Source: CAZVPF01 sp964628195 (GTDB lineage: Bacteria > Planctomycetota > Phycisphaerae > Sedimentisphaerales > Anaerohalosphaeraceae). Taken from it: a stretch of 64,000 nucleotides of DNA. Made by a program: the position numbers and the translations under genes. The notes beneath the pieces are model-generated. The model ran no database searches, was not told the DNA's origin, and was given only the letters and a program-made list of their open reading frames with translations. The stretch is from contig CAZVPF010000007.1 of the NCBI GenBank assembly GCA_964628195.1, positions 43,967 through 107,966 of the forward strand, read 5' to 3'. Of this stretch, positions 1 to 8,526 are shown piece after piece (the stretch's first letter is position 1; every line of letters begins with the position of its first letter).

Positions 1-234
1 GCCCGGCAGACCCTTCTTGAGGCCGCCCGATCAGAGGGAATAGACGCAGCACAGAAGGATTTGTTTATTGACGATCTTCTCGGTGCCGACGAGGTGTTTT
101 TGAGCAATGTTATTATGGGTGTTCTGCCGGTTGTGGGGGTTGAGGCGCATACTGTCGGTGAGGGCAAGGTTGGACAACTGACAAAAAAGATGATGCAGCT
201 GTTTAGTGAGATAGTCGAAAGGCAGGGGCAATGA
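1..234 (+). CDS. Class IV aminotransferase / aminodeoxychorismate lyase-like protein, C-terminal part
   Basis: The window opens inside this gene; 77 codons remain before a TGA. The segment reads FIDDLLGADEVFLSNVIMGV followed by a Pro-Val pair and a GEGKVG stretch. This is the usual C-terminal block of fold-type IV PLP enzymes such as 4-amino-4-deoxychorismate lyase (PabC) and branched-chain aminotransferases. PabC would make p-aminobenzoate for folate. The catalytic lysine lies upstream of the window, so the substrate cannot be settled. The stop overlaps the ATG of the next gene (ATGA), which implies translational coupling to the NIF3 gene. Family call fairly sure; PabC versus another class IV enzyme is inference. 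Confidence 0.65.
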   Translation, partial: ARQTLLEAARSEGIDAAQKDLFIDDLLGADEVFLSNVIMGVLPVVGVEAHTVGEGKVGQLTKKMMQLFSEIVERQGQ

Positions 235-1343
235 AAGTATGCGAGGTAGCAAAGGCGGTTGAATCGCAGGCGCCAAGAGAACTAGCCCTGGACTGGGACA
301 ATACAGGTCTTCTTGTCGGAGATGGCAGTGCGAACGTTGATAAGATTCTGTTGACGATAGATGTGACCCGGGCGGTTGTGGAGGAAGCCAAAGCCAAAGG
401 CGCGGGTTTGATCTTGAGTTATCACCCGGTTATTTGGGACGGGCTTAAAGACGTGCGCTGCGAGGGAGCCGGGGCGGTTGTCTATGAGCTCATTCGGGCG
501 GGGATAAGTGTTTATTCAATCCATACTGCGTATGATATAGCTGACGGCGGGGTGAATGACCAGCTGGCGGATATAGTCGGAATTACTAACGGAACAGCGA
601 TAGGCGATTATGTTTCACCGCCGGGCGGAGAGCTTTTTAAGGTGGTGACTTTCGTTCCTTCCGGGGATGTTGAGAAAGTGGCTGAGGCTATTTTTGCTGC
701 CGGTGCCGGTTCAATAGGAAAGTATTGCAGATGCAGTTTCCGTGGTGAAGGCACTGGAACTTTTATGCCCTTGGAAGGTGCCAGGCCTGCGATAGGGGAA
801 AAAGACAGGTTCGAGCGTGTTGCGGAGATCAAGCTGGAGTCGATGGTAAGTGGGCGGGATATTGGAAATGTTATTCGTGCACTGAAAAAGGCGCATCCTT
901 ATGAGATACCTGCGTATGATGTATTGAAACATTATGATATGGAAAAGCTTTGGGGGCTGGGCAGGATGGGCGACCTTGAAGAACCTGTTGACGTTAAGGA
1001 TATAATTGAACGAGTTAAGAAAGGGACTGGGGCAAAATATATAGGCATTGCAGGGCCCGGCAAAGGCAAGGTGTGTAAAGCGGCTGTATGCGCCGGTTCG
1101 TGCGGAAAGATAATTTACGAGGTTATTCGGGCCGGGTGCGGGCTTTACCTGACAGGTGAGCTTAAGCATCATACTGCACTTGCGGCTGGCGAAGCGGGGC
1201 TGACGTGTCTTTGCCTGTCGCATACGGTTTCGGAAAGGTTTGCGCTTAAAAAGATTGCAAAGGAGTTGAAAAAAGCGATCGGGGATGTAACAATAGAGGT
1301 AAGTAAAAAAGATAAGGACCCCTTTGAGTGGATAAGAATATGA
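231..1343 (+). CDS. NIF3/YbgI-family dinuclear metal-centre protein
   Basis: 370 residues, the length of YqfO-type NIF3 proteins that carry a PII/CutA-like insert between the two halves of the metal fold. Visible motifs are DWDNTGLLVG near residues 21-30, SYHPVIWDG around His65, IHTAYD around His98/Asp102, and the C-terminal SHTVSE with His331 and Glu335. These match the metal ligands of the family. The usual His-His pair is Tyr-His here, as in eukaryotic NIF3. Residues about 120-245 form the insert. The biochemical role of the family is unsettled; the name GTP cyclohydrolase I type 2 is a poorly supported database label. It overlaps both neighbours by four bases, so it is probably co-transcribed with them. 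Confidence 0.88.
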   Translation: MKVCEVAKAVESQAPRELALDWDNTGLLVGDGSANVDKILLTIDVTRAVVEEAKAKGAGLILSYHPVIWDGLKDVRCEGAGAVVYELIRAGISVYSIHTAYDIADGGVNDQLADIVGITNGTAIGDYVSPPGGELFKVVTFVPSGDVEKVAEAIFAAGAGSIGKYCRCSFRGEGTGTFMPLEGARPAIGEKDRFERVAEIKLESMVSGRDIGNVIRALKKAHPYEIPAYDVLKHYDMEKLWGLGRMGDLEEPVDVKDIIERVKKGTGAKYIGIAGPGKGKVCKAAVCAGSCGKIIYEVIRAGCGLYLTGELKHHTALAAGEAGLTCLCLSHTVSERFALKKIAKELKKAIGDVTIEVSKKDKDPFEWIRI

Positions 1344-2188
1344 CGGACAAAGATATAAACGAACAGCAGGATAATATAGAGACTGTTGACGAGGCACATT
1401 CCGAGGCGGCGGAGCATAATGAAGTTAATGGATCCGGCAAAGCTGGAAATAACGCCGAAGACAAGGTGGAAAACGATTTTGAAAATGAGCTTGAGGTTGA
1501 ATTTGAAGAAGATGACAGGCCTGAGTATGATGAAGATATCGACCAGGCCGCTGCGCGGGTTTTAGGTGAGGATGAAAGCGGGGAAGAAGCAGAGGACGAA
1601 GAAGAATATGATGATCAGCAGTCTGAGCAATTAAGTGATGACACGTTCCCTGAGGATTTTGAGGCCACGCTGGAAAGCGTTATCGAAGCGATACTTTTCG
1701 CAAGTGACGAGCCTTTAAGCGAGTCCAGACTAAGCAGTATCGCCGAAGCGGGCAGTGCCAAACAGGTCCGGGAGTGCGTTGAAAGCTTGAATAATCAGTA
1801 CGAGATGAGCGGCCGGGCATTTAGGATCGAGCAGATCGCAGGCGGATACCAGATGATGACGCTTGGTCCTTATAATTACTGGCTTCGCAAGATGATGAGG
1901 GTGCGTACCGATAACAAACTGACCCAGGCAGCAATGGAGACGCTTGCGATAGTCGCCTATAAGCAGCCGATCATCAGGGCCGATATCGAGGCGATACGCG
2001 GCGTCGCGTCGGGCGAGATGATCCGCAGCCTGATGTACAAGGGGTTGGTCAAGATCGTGGGAAGGGCCGAAGTTATCGGCAGGCCAATGCTTTACGGAAC
2101 CACAAAGAAATTCCTGGATGTATTTGGGCTAAACTCACTTAAGGACCTTCCGAGCGTGGAGGAACTTTCCAAGCCGAAAGAGCAGTAA
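1340..2188 (+). CDS. scpB: Segregation and condensation protein B
   Basis: ScpB is the winged-helix kleisin-associated subunit of the SMC-ScpA-ScpB condensin, which acts on the nucleoid in chromosome segregation. The diagnostic stretch LTQAAMETLAIVAYKQPIIR followed by an Ile-Glu and IRGV lies in the last third, after a first winged helix starting near EATLESVIEAILFASDEP. The ATG at 1340 overlaps the NIF3 stop as ATGA and is preferred to the in-frame GTG at 1328. About 100 N-terminal residues are a very acidic Asp/Glu-rich extension, absent from short ScpB proteins and probably disordered. scpA is not in the window. Confidence 0.92.
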   Translation: MTDKDINEQQDNIETVDEAHSEAAEHNEVNGSGKAGNNAEDKVENDFENELEVEFEEDDRPEYDEDIDQAAARVLGEDESGEEAEDEEEYDDQQSEQLSDDTFPEDFEATLESVIEAILFASDEPLSESRLSSIAEAGSAKQVRECVESLNNQYEMSGRAFRIEQIAGGYQMMTLGPYNYWLRKMMRVRTDNKLTQAAMETLAIVAYKQPIIRADIEAIRGVASGEMIRSLMYKGLVKIVGRAEVIGRPMLYGTTKKFLDVFGLNSLKDLPSVEELSKPKEQ

Positions 2189-2246
2189 CAGTCTGCTCTG
2201 GACAAGGCTTGCTTCTTGGTTCAAACTATATCCATTGGCGATTGGT

Positions 2247-4475
2247 TTACACCTGTGCAGGCTGGAGCGACAGGTGGTCCTGGTAGCTGTGATAATATTT
2301 GAATATTTCGTGGAAGTATCCGCCGCGGAGTGTTTTTACACCCAGCAGTACCGCGCCAAGAACGTTTGCATCAATTGTTCTGAGCTCCCGGAGGGCACGT
2401 TGCGCCTCACCACGTCTCGTCGAAGATGCGTTAAAGACAACAACAGTTCCGTCGCTTTCGGTGGCGAGAGTTTTGGCGTCGCTGACCATCAGGGGCGGAC
2501 CGTCGATAATTACATAGTCATATATATTCTTGACCTTTGTGAGCAGTTCCTTCATTCTGTCGTTGCCAACCAGTGCCGCAGGGTGTGCCGGCAGCGGGCC
2601 GGTATCAATTATGTCGAGACCGTCAAGGCCGGTATGACGGATTATGGCCTCATACTCGCATTGGTCCATCAGATAGTTGCTCAGTCCCGCGTCGGAGCTT
2701 TCTATGGTGTCATCCTGAGATGCTTCCGGCATTAAACCTGCGATTGCGGGCTTGCGGAAATTTGTATCTATAATCAAGGCTTTTTTGCCCTCAGAGATGA
2801 AAGTCGCCGCAAGGTTGGAAACAACAGAAGTTTTGCCGCAACCAGGTCTGCAACTGCTCACGAAAATCGTCTTATGAGTTTGTCCCGAACCTGAAAGCTT
2901 TAAGTTTGTTTTAAGCTGCCTGTAACACTCGCTTATAATAGAGTAAGGCGCCTTTCTGACCACAAGTCTAGGATCAACTCCTTTAAGCGTGTCGTCTTCG
3001 CTTTCATGGAATATCATGCCGAGCAACGGCACCTTGACATACTTGAATACATCCCGCGGAGCCCTGAGGCGGTCATTGAGAAGTTCTATCGCGAAAGCAA
3101 GTCCCACTCCAAGCATGCCGCCCATAAGGAAGCCTGCAGGAATAAACAGCATCATTTGCGGGAAACTGGGGACAAGTGGTACCGGTGCTGGACCAACAGA
3201 TTTTACCTTTGAAATATCCGGGTCGCTGATAAGCATTTTCAGCTTTTCGATATTGAGATTGATCTGGTCAAGCCTGGTTTGAACCTCATCCCTGATAGTT
3301 TCAGCCTCCTGGTACTCGGCACGAAGGTTGTCAAGGGTTTTATATTCCCTCCTGGCATCATTTCTCTGTTTCTGGAGGGTTTCAAGTTCTGTAGCAAGGG
3401 TTGTCAAAGCATCTTCGGCATTTCTCAGGTTCGATTTTCTTTCGACATCGGCTATGTGAAGCTGCCTTTCCTGAAGGTCCTGCTTTGCCTGCTGAAGCGC
3501 ATCGTCAAGCTCCTTTACACGACGGTGATTTTCCCCGAACCTTGCAAGAAGCTGAGCACGACCAACTTCGAGATTTGCAATTCTTTCTCTCATGTTCCTT
3601 GCGGTTATATCACGCTCCATCTGTTCACGCAGCACTTCATCGTATTCCCCCTGTGCTCTTTGCCTGAGTATCTCGACCTGTCTTTCGGCTCTTGAAATAT
3701 TACTTTCACGTTCATTGAATTGGATTTCCACGTCCTGCAATTTTTGACTAAGATAACTCTCGAAATTTCCGGTAGAGGCAACATCGGAAAACTGGGTGGC
3801 ACCCCGAATGTCCCTGAGTGTGTTCTGAGCCTGGCGAAGGTCCTTGTTCAGTTCTTCTTTCTGTGCCTGCCTTTCCCCGAGCTGGGCCCTGAGGTTCCTT
3901 GTTGCGTCTTCTCTCTGCTTTGTCAGGAACAGGTCCACCGTTTCATTAACGATCAAAGCAGCTTCCTGTTTATTTCCGCATGTCATCGAGACAATGATCC
4001 AGTTTCCTTCTCTCTGCGGTGATACACCTAAGTTGTCTTCCAAATCCTCCACTGCATCGGCAATATTATTATTGAATTGCTTGAACCATTGGGTTTCGCG
4101 AATCTTGTCTCTTCTAATCAATTCCTGGAGCACACTCTGCTGCTTGATAATATTTGCTTTTGTGGTTCTGAACTGGAAGTAAAGGTCCTTATTAGGCATT
4201 GCGGTGTCAATTCTTATCGGGTCGGTTTGGCCGGGAGGTAATACATTAATAGCTGTTCTTGCGGTGTATTTTGGAGCAAAGCGCAATAGAAGGTACCATG
4301 AGACTCCGCCTGCAAGAGTACCCAGAACCGTGAGTACAACTATAAGGAAGAAATGTCTTCTTATAATTCCCACAATGTCTTTTGGGGTCAACTCAAATGC
4401 CTGAGAGTTACCACCGGTAATCGCCGGTGGAATTGGCTGCCTTACTATCGGACTGGCCGGACTTCTTGGTTCCAT
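2247..4475 (-). CDS. Polysaccharide chain-length regulator fused to a BY-kinase (Wzz/GumC-CpsD type)
   Basis: Inner-membrane co-polymerase and autokinase controlling export of an exopolysaccharide or capsule. In order: a Pro-rich N-terminus, transmembrane helix about 41-65, the Wzz-type extracytoplasmic domain with long coiled coils about 180-420, a Pro-rich motif and second helix about 440-463, then the cytoplasmic kinase. The kinase has Walker A RPGCGKTS at 543-550, Walker A' ALIIDTNFRKP at 566-576 and Walker B YDYVIIDGPP near 652-661. Tyrosines at 720, 727, 728 and 731 form a plausible C-terminal autophosphorylation cluster. An AAGGAG sits about 11 bases before the ATG. No wza or wzx/wzy is adjacent; the divergent epimerase at 4899 may supply a sugar nucleotide (inference). 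Confidence 0.9.
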   Translation of the reverse strand: MEPRSPASPIVRQPIPPAITGGNSQAFELTPKDIVGIIRRHFFLIVVLTVLGTLAGGVSWYLLLRFAPKYTARTAINVLPPGQTDPIRIDTAMPNKDLYFQFRTTKANIIKQQSVLQELIRRDKIRETQWFKQFNNNIADAVEDLEDNLGVSPQREGNWIIVSMTCGNKQEAALIVNETVDLFLTKQREDATRNLRAQLGERQAQKEELNKDLRQAQNTLRDIRGATQFSDVASTGNFESYLSQKLQDVEIQFNERESNISRAERQVEILRQRAQGEYDEVLREQMERDITARNMRERIANLEVGRAQLLARFGENHRRVKELDDALQQAKQDLQERQLHIADVERKSNLRNAEDALTTLATELETLQKQRNDARREYKTLDNLRAEYQEAETIRDEVQTRLDQINLNIEKLKMLISDPDISKVKSVGPAPVPLVPSFPQMMLFIPAGFLMGGMLGVGLAFAIELLNDRLRAPRDVFKYVKVPLLGMIFHESEDDTLKGVDPRLVVRKAPYSIISECYRQLKTNLKLSGSGQTHKTIFVSSCRPGCGKTSVVSNLAATFISEGKKALIIDTNFRKPAIAGLMPEASQDDTIESSDAGLSNYLMDQCEYEAIIRHTGLDGLDIIDTGPLPAHPAALVGNDRMKELLTKVKNIYDYVIIDGPPLMVSDAKTLATESDGTVVVFNASSTRRGEAQRALRELRTIDANVLGAVLLGVKTLRGGYFHEIFKYYHSYQDHLSLQPAQV

Positions 4476-4583
4476 AGGTCAAACACTCCTTGCCGTATAT
4501 TCTGCTTTTTTAATCTCTTATTTCTATAGATAACATCGGTTTATCGTCATTTTAAGCTATTAACTAAAGCCCAAACAGACATT

Positions 4584-4611
4584 ACTATATAAGAAAAAAT
4601 ACTGAGGGCAA
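4584..4611 (-). promoter_or_regulatory. Candidate promoter of the chain-length regulator gene
   Basis: On the minus strand TTGCCC, a 16-base spacer and TATAGT. It would give a leader of about 100 bases before the ATG at 4475. Found by consensus only. Confidence 0.35.
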
Positions 4612-4810
4612 ATTAAAACTGCATTTAAATGAGATATTCAATGTCGGTTTTTGGGTAAAATATGACATAAACACTTTCTTGAAGCAATTTTAACGACAAT
4701 TTCAATACTAAAGTTTCTTTAAAATGTTCGTAAAATATGTTTTCTGCTTACATAGACAAGAAAAGGTGTATTCAGGTCTTATGAGTCTTGTTATTTTGGG
4801 TATAAACAGT

Positions 4811-4838
4811 TTGATTTTGCCGATTATGTAATGATAAT
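4811..4838 (+). promoter_or_regulatory. Candidate promoter of the epimerase gene
   Basis: TTGATT, 16-base spacer, GATAAT, about 60 bases before the ATG at 4899. The gene also has an AAAGG ribosome site about 7 bases before its start. Confidence 0.35.
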
Positions 4839-4898
4839 TGGCCGACAAATAGTAAGAATATTGCTCTGGGGCTTTAGTATATTTATGAAAGGTTTATT

Positions 4899-5837
4899 AT
4901 GGGTTTTTCACTGGTTACAGGTGGTGCGGGTTTTATCGGAAGCAATATGGTCAGGTTTCTTCTGGGCAAGGGTCAGAAAGTAAGGGTACTGGATAATTTT
5001 GAGACAGGGAAACATGAAAATCTTGAAGAGATCGCCGGTTCAATCGAATTAATCGAGGGTGATATTCGAGACAAATCGGTTGTTGCCAAAAGCCTTAAAG
5101 GTGTTGACACTGTTTACCATCTTGCCGCCCTGGGCAGTGTGCCGCGTTCAGTGGAGGACCCGGCTACGAGTCAGGAAGTTAATGTAAACGGCACTTTTAA
5201 CATGCTGGACGGTGCAAGAGAAGCTGGGGTCAAAAGGCTGGTTTTCGCTTCGAGTTCGTCAGTTTACGGTGAAAATCCTGTTCTGCCGCAGCATGAGGGG
5301 CTTGCGCTTGCCCCGATAAGCCCTTACGGTTCTACGAAAGCCTGCGGAGAGATCATGTGCAGGGCTTATTACAACACTTACGGTTTTGAAAGTGTTTGTC
5401 TGCGATATTACAACGTTTTTGGACCAAGGCAGGACCCGACCAGCCAGTATGCCGCTGCGATCCCACTTTTCGTATCATGGCTGATGAAAGATCAGAAGCC
5501 GAGGATTTTTGACGACGGCGAGCAAAGCAGGGGCTTTACTTATATTGATAATGTCCTCGAGGCGAACTGGCTGGCTGCAACGGCAGATGAAGTCCATGGC
5601 GAGGCATTGAACATATCTACAAAAAATGCTGTTACCGTCAACACTGTGGTCAGCGCCATCGCAAAGCTGCTTGGCAAGGAGCATATTGAGCCCGAATACA
5701 CGGCACCCCGCCCGGGCGATATTAAGCACTCGCTTGCGGATGTGAGCAGGGCTAAAGAGGTTATCGGTTATGAGCCATTTGTGACTTTTGAAGAGGGCAT
5801 TGCCCGTGCGATAGACTGGTATAAGGAAAACCTGTAA
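4899..5837 (+). CDS. NAD-dependent sugar-nucleotide epimerase/dehydratase (extended SDR, UDP-glucose 4-epimerase-like)
   Basis: 312 residues of the extended short-chain dehydrogenase fold. It has the NAD-binding GGAGFIGS at 8-15, an acidic residue ending beta-2 (LDNF), SSSSVYG at about 118-124 carrying the catalytic serine, and the YGSTK pair with Tyr143 and Lys147. The middle LRYYNVFGPRQDP and later IDNVLEAN segments are typical of UDP-GlcNAc/UDP-Glc 4-epimerases of the WbpP type. It probably makes a precursor for the envelope glycan handled by the divergent chain-length regulator. The exact substrate cannot be read from sequence. It ends 26 bases from the convergent ccsA gene, with no visible terminator between them. 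Confidence 0.88.
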   Translation: MGFSLVTGGAGFIGSNMVRFLLGKGQKVRVLDNFETGKHENLEEIAGSIELIEGDIRDKSVVAKSLKGVDTVYHLAALGSVPRSVEDPATSQEVNVNGTFNMLDGAREAGVKRLVFASSSSVYGENPVLPQHEGLALAPISPYGSTKACGEIMCRAYYNTYGFESVCLRYYNVFGPRQDPTSQYAAAIPLFVSWLMKDQKPRIFDDGEQSRGFTYIDNVLEANWLAATADEVHGEALNISTKNAVTVNTVVSAIAKLLGKEHIEPEYTAPRPGDIKHSLADVSRAKEVIGYEPFVTFEEGIARAIDWYKENL

Positions 5838-5863
5838 CCTGCTGAAAGAATTTTTACACTTGA

Positions 5864-6652
5864 TCAGGCGTAATTGTGCATGCCGGCAAAGACACGGGAC
5901 AGGTTGACCCAGACAAGCGTTATGATAACAAAGATGCCGCCCAGAATTACGAGAAAGGAAAAACTTGCGGGTTTTTGATTTCGATTGAATGAGCGGTGAT
6001 GAAACGCGGCGGCGAATGTCAGCCATGTCGCCAGCGACCAGAGCTCCTTGGGGTCCCAGCTCCAGTAATTCGACCATGCTATTTTTGCCCAGAAACATCC
6101 CAACACAAGGCCCAGAGTCAGCAGAGGGTAGCCGAGGCACAGAAGTTTGTACGCGTCCTGCTCGAGTTTTAGACAAGAACCTTTTTTTCTTATTCTTGCG
6201 TAAATGAAACCGGCCGCCGATGCCGATGCCTTGAACAGCAACACGTACGAAAGCATATATGCCCCGACATGCGGGCCGAACATCCACGACTGAAGTGCCG
6301 GCGGAAGATGTGAGGGTTTGTGATCAAAGACAAACGCTGCCGGAAAAAGCAGGCAAATTGCTATGAGGATATCGAGATTCAGACCCTTGATACCGAGAAA
6401 TTTCTTAGACAGCATGGATATGGGAAACATTAGTGCCCCAAGCCACAGGAATATCTCGAAAATGCTTTGCATGGGCAAATGTCGCACCTCCATCCACCGG
6501 AGGGTTATGGCGATGACGATAATAACAAAGCCCGCTGCATAAAAAAAGTTTCTCGGTTTGTCGCGTCTACAAGCCGCTGAAATTAATGCGGCAAGATAGG
6601 CGCATATCGCAAGATAAAGCAGCAGACCCAGAGCCGTCAGTTTAATCGACAT
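5864..6652 (-). CDS. ccsA: Cytochrome c biogenesis protein CcsA/CcsB-type (System II)
   Basis: Polytopic inner-membrane haem-handling protein that, with ResB/Ccs1, attaches haem to CXXCH motifs outside the cytoplasm. The Trp-rich signature SNYWSWDPKELW is present (about residues 194-205 from the ATG at 6652), as are conserved histidines in FGPHVGAYMLSY, AAAFHH and AGMHN. About eight hydrophobic segments fit the family. The ATG at 6652 is chosen because AAAGGAGG lies 7 bases upstream; a longer reading from a GTG at 6673 has no such site. It overlaps resB by 11 bases. Likely clients include the five-haem protein at 9494 and the sensor kinase at 26957. Confidence 0.92.
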   Translation of the reverse strand: MSIKLTALGLLLYLAICAYLAALISAACRRDKPRNFFYAAGFVIIVIAITLRWMEVRHLPMQSIFEIFLWLGALMFPISMLSKKFLGIKGLNLDILIAICLLFPAAFVFDHKPSHLPPALQSWMFGPHVGAYMLSYVLLFKASASAAGFIYARIRKKGSCLKLEQDAYKLLCLGYPLLTLGLVLGCFWAKIAWSNYWSWDPKELWSLATWLTFAAAFHHRSFNRNQKPASFSFLVILGGIFVIITLVWVNLSRVFAGMHNYA

Positions 6653-7667
6653 CCGCCGTCCTCCTTTCACCACTTGTTTGTATAAAGGTCTTTATCCGCA
6701 CAAACCACAGTTGCCAAAATATCCCGCCGGTCATAATTATCAGCCCGGCATAAACAAAGGACAGCCCGGAGTCAGACCTTACCTTCATCAGTGTGAAATT
6801 CGCTTTCTTGTCGTCATAGCCAGACTGGTAAAAGTGGTATCCGCCGTAACGCAGGGGCTTATTAACTTCGATTCGGTAAGGACCGGCTATATTATCTCCG
6901 CTTATGATATTTATCTTGCTGATATAATCCTTGACGTTTCTTACGTACACCAGCCGCATAGTTCCGGGCTGGTGATGGCCGGACATTCCCGGCTTGAAAA
7001 CAAATGTTTTTGACGATGTCCCGTCGGGTTCGGTTATTTGAGCTTCAAGAGCGTAGTTAAGCCCGGTGCCGGGGTCATCATATGGCAGTCCGCCGCGTGC
7101 AATGTCTACCCGGAAGTTTTCGAATTTGCGAAGGATTTTTATTACACTGCCCCTGACTTGATATTCTGCTCCTTCAACGGCAGGGAATTGAAGTGGTTGT
7201 TCTTTATCCTGCATTAAAACCACGAGGTCGCCGGGGTCATAAAATTCGACAGAGAAATCTTCGAGAGCGAGATAGAAATCCAGAGGATGAAAATCATTTT
7301 CTGAGAAGTAAACGCGGTTATCTTTTTTGCCTTCATGTATCTGCATGTAGCCGGAAAAGACTTTTGTGTCGTTGAAATACTTGAGCCTCAAGTTATGGCC
7401 GGCTTTGGAGCCCCATATTGAACCGGCGATAATAAGTGCCGGACCGATGTGAGCCAGGGCAAGGGAAGGTTTTTTTCTAATGTTTGGAACAAGCAATGTC
7501 CCCGCGATAAAAAGGATTGCAAGCAAGACCCAGAAAAATGTCATAGGCGGGCTGTTAAAGAAAATGCCAGCCTTTTCCGCGCCTAAAAATGCACCGAAAA
7601 TACAAAAGGCAGCCAGCAGAAAGATGAAAAATTGCCCGGCGGTGAATATTAGTTTTCTTATTCTCAT
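6642..7667 (-). CDS. resB: ResB/Ccs1-family cytochrome c biogenesis protein
   Basis: 341 residues. Transmembrane segments near residues 10-30, 37-58 and 68-85 are followed by a large extracytoplasmic beta-rich domain containing KPLRYGGYHFYQSGYDD (a ResB hallmark) and a last helix near 300-322. ResB forms the haem-delivery and ligation complex with CcsA, whose gene follows with an 11-base overlap. It is somewhat shorter than many ResB proteins. No thiol-reduction partner such as ResA or CcdA lies in the window. The ribosome site is weak, so the start is not certain. Confidence 0.88.
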   Translation of the reverse strand: MRIRKLIFTAGQFFIFLLAAFCIFGAFLGAEKAGIFFNSPPMTFFWVLLAILFIAGTLLVPNIRKKPSLALAHIGPALIIAGSIWGSKAGHNLRLKYFNDTKVFSGYMQIHEGKKDNRVYFSENDFHPLDFYLALEDFSVEFYDPGDLVVLMQDKEQPLQFPAVEGAEYQVRGSVIKILRKFENFRVDIARGGLPYDDPGTGLNYALEAQITEPDGTSSKTFVFKPGMSGHHQPGTMRLVYVRNVKDYISKINIISGDNIAGPYRIEVNKPLRYGGYHFYQSGYDDKKANFTLMKVRSDSGLSFVYAGLIIMTGGIFWQLWFVRIKTFIQTSGERRTADVD

Positions 7668-7698
7668 TTTTCGCAGTTATGCTTTCAGCTGGTCATCG

Positions 7699-8496
7699 TT
7701 AGTATCCCGGCCCCCAGAAAGACGAATTTTGCATGGCTGTCGGCAGTGAGAGTTCGGGCCAGAACTGGTACTGTCCATTTTTATAATTTGAGGGTATATA
7801 CTCTTCATCCGGCAGTGTTTGTATTCCCGGCAAAGATTCACAATGTCCATCTACATACAGCAAATTTGTCATCGGTTCGTGGAAAAAAGCTGCGGTTTTT
7901 CGGTGATGTCCATAAGAAGGGATATTTTTGTCTTCAACGTTGGGCGCTTGCATATCGTATATTTGCAGCGAATAGCTTGTTTCGGTCATGAGCATACATG
8001 ACGAAGGTTGTTTTATTTGTCCGAATTTGTAATTGCCTCCGGGGCCTATTTTCACCTCCGGCATTTCATCTTCAGCGGGTCTGTAGTACCCGTTCATGCA
8101 ATAGCTTGCCATTCCTGTTTTGTGCGGGCAGTGGTAAAAGCCCTGCGGGTAAGGGTCCTTGTCCGCCGGACATTTCCAAAGCTCGGGATAATCGTCCTGG
8201 AGCAGTTCCCTTACCGGCTGCTGGTCGAGGTAAGGGACGATGGCGATGTGCCAGCTTCCCATAGCCTCTTCGAGCGAGTGGGTGAGGACCATTTCGCGGG
8301 CGGTGATGATGTGGTCGTTGTTGTCTTTAGCGAACAGGTGCAGGCCGTGTGAAATCTGACGGAGGTTGTTAAGACAGCTTATTTTCTGGGCCGCTTTTCG
8401 GGACATGGTAAGCGCGGGCATCACGATAGACATAAGCAGCGCAATGATAGATATCACGACGAGCAGCTCTATTAATGTAAATGCTTTTTTATGCAA
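7699..8496 (-). CDS. Type IV pseudopilin-like protein with H-X9-DG C-terminal motif
   Basis: Begins TTG with GAAGG about 11 bases upstream. The N-terminus KKAFTLIELLVVISIIALL is a class III prepilin leader with an unusually short charged part and Ala, not Gly, before the cleavage site. The hydrophobic stalk continues to about residue 28 and is followed by SCLNNLRQI, typical of the planctomycete DUF1559-like pseudopilin expansion. Near the C-terminus HEPMTNLLYVDGHCES fits the H-X9-DG motif of these proteins. It is probably processed by a prepilin peptidase and displayed at the cell surface; the function of this large family is unknown. It lies 30 bases downstream of the dockerin-tailed protein gene, in the same orientation. 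Confidence 0.85.
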   Translation of the reverse strand: MHKKAFTLIELLVVISIIALLMSIVMPALTMSRKAAQKISCLNNLRQISHGLHLFAKDNNDHIITAREMVLTHSLEEAMGSWHIAIVPYLDQQPVRELLQDDYPELWKCPADKDPYPQGFYHCPHKTGMASYCMNGYYRPAEDEMPEVKIGPGGNYKFGQIKQPSSCMLMTETSYSLQIYDMQAPNVEDKNIPSYGHHRKTAAFFHEPMTNLLYVDGHCESLPGIQTLPDEEYIPSNYKNGQYQFWPELSLPTAMQNSSFWGPGY

Positions 8497-8526
8497 AATT
8501 CAGCTACCTTCGTATGTAAAAAAATA

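Larger units (their letters stand above)
4476..4898. other. 423-bp A+T-rich divergent intergenic region
   Basis: No ORF with a ribosome binding site, no tRNA and no strong hairpin is seen. It separates two divergent polysaccharide genes and holds the two candidate promoters listed separately. Its size suggests regulated expression, but no clear operator dyad was found. Confidence 0.6.

Noticed and set aside
231..1343. Loss of a metal ligand in the NIF3 protein (Tyr-His instead of His-His)
   Set aside because: The same Tyr-His is found in eukaryotic NIF3 proteins, so it is not a novel defect.
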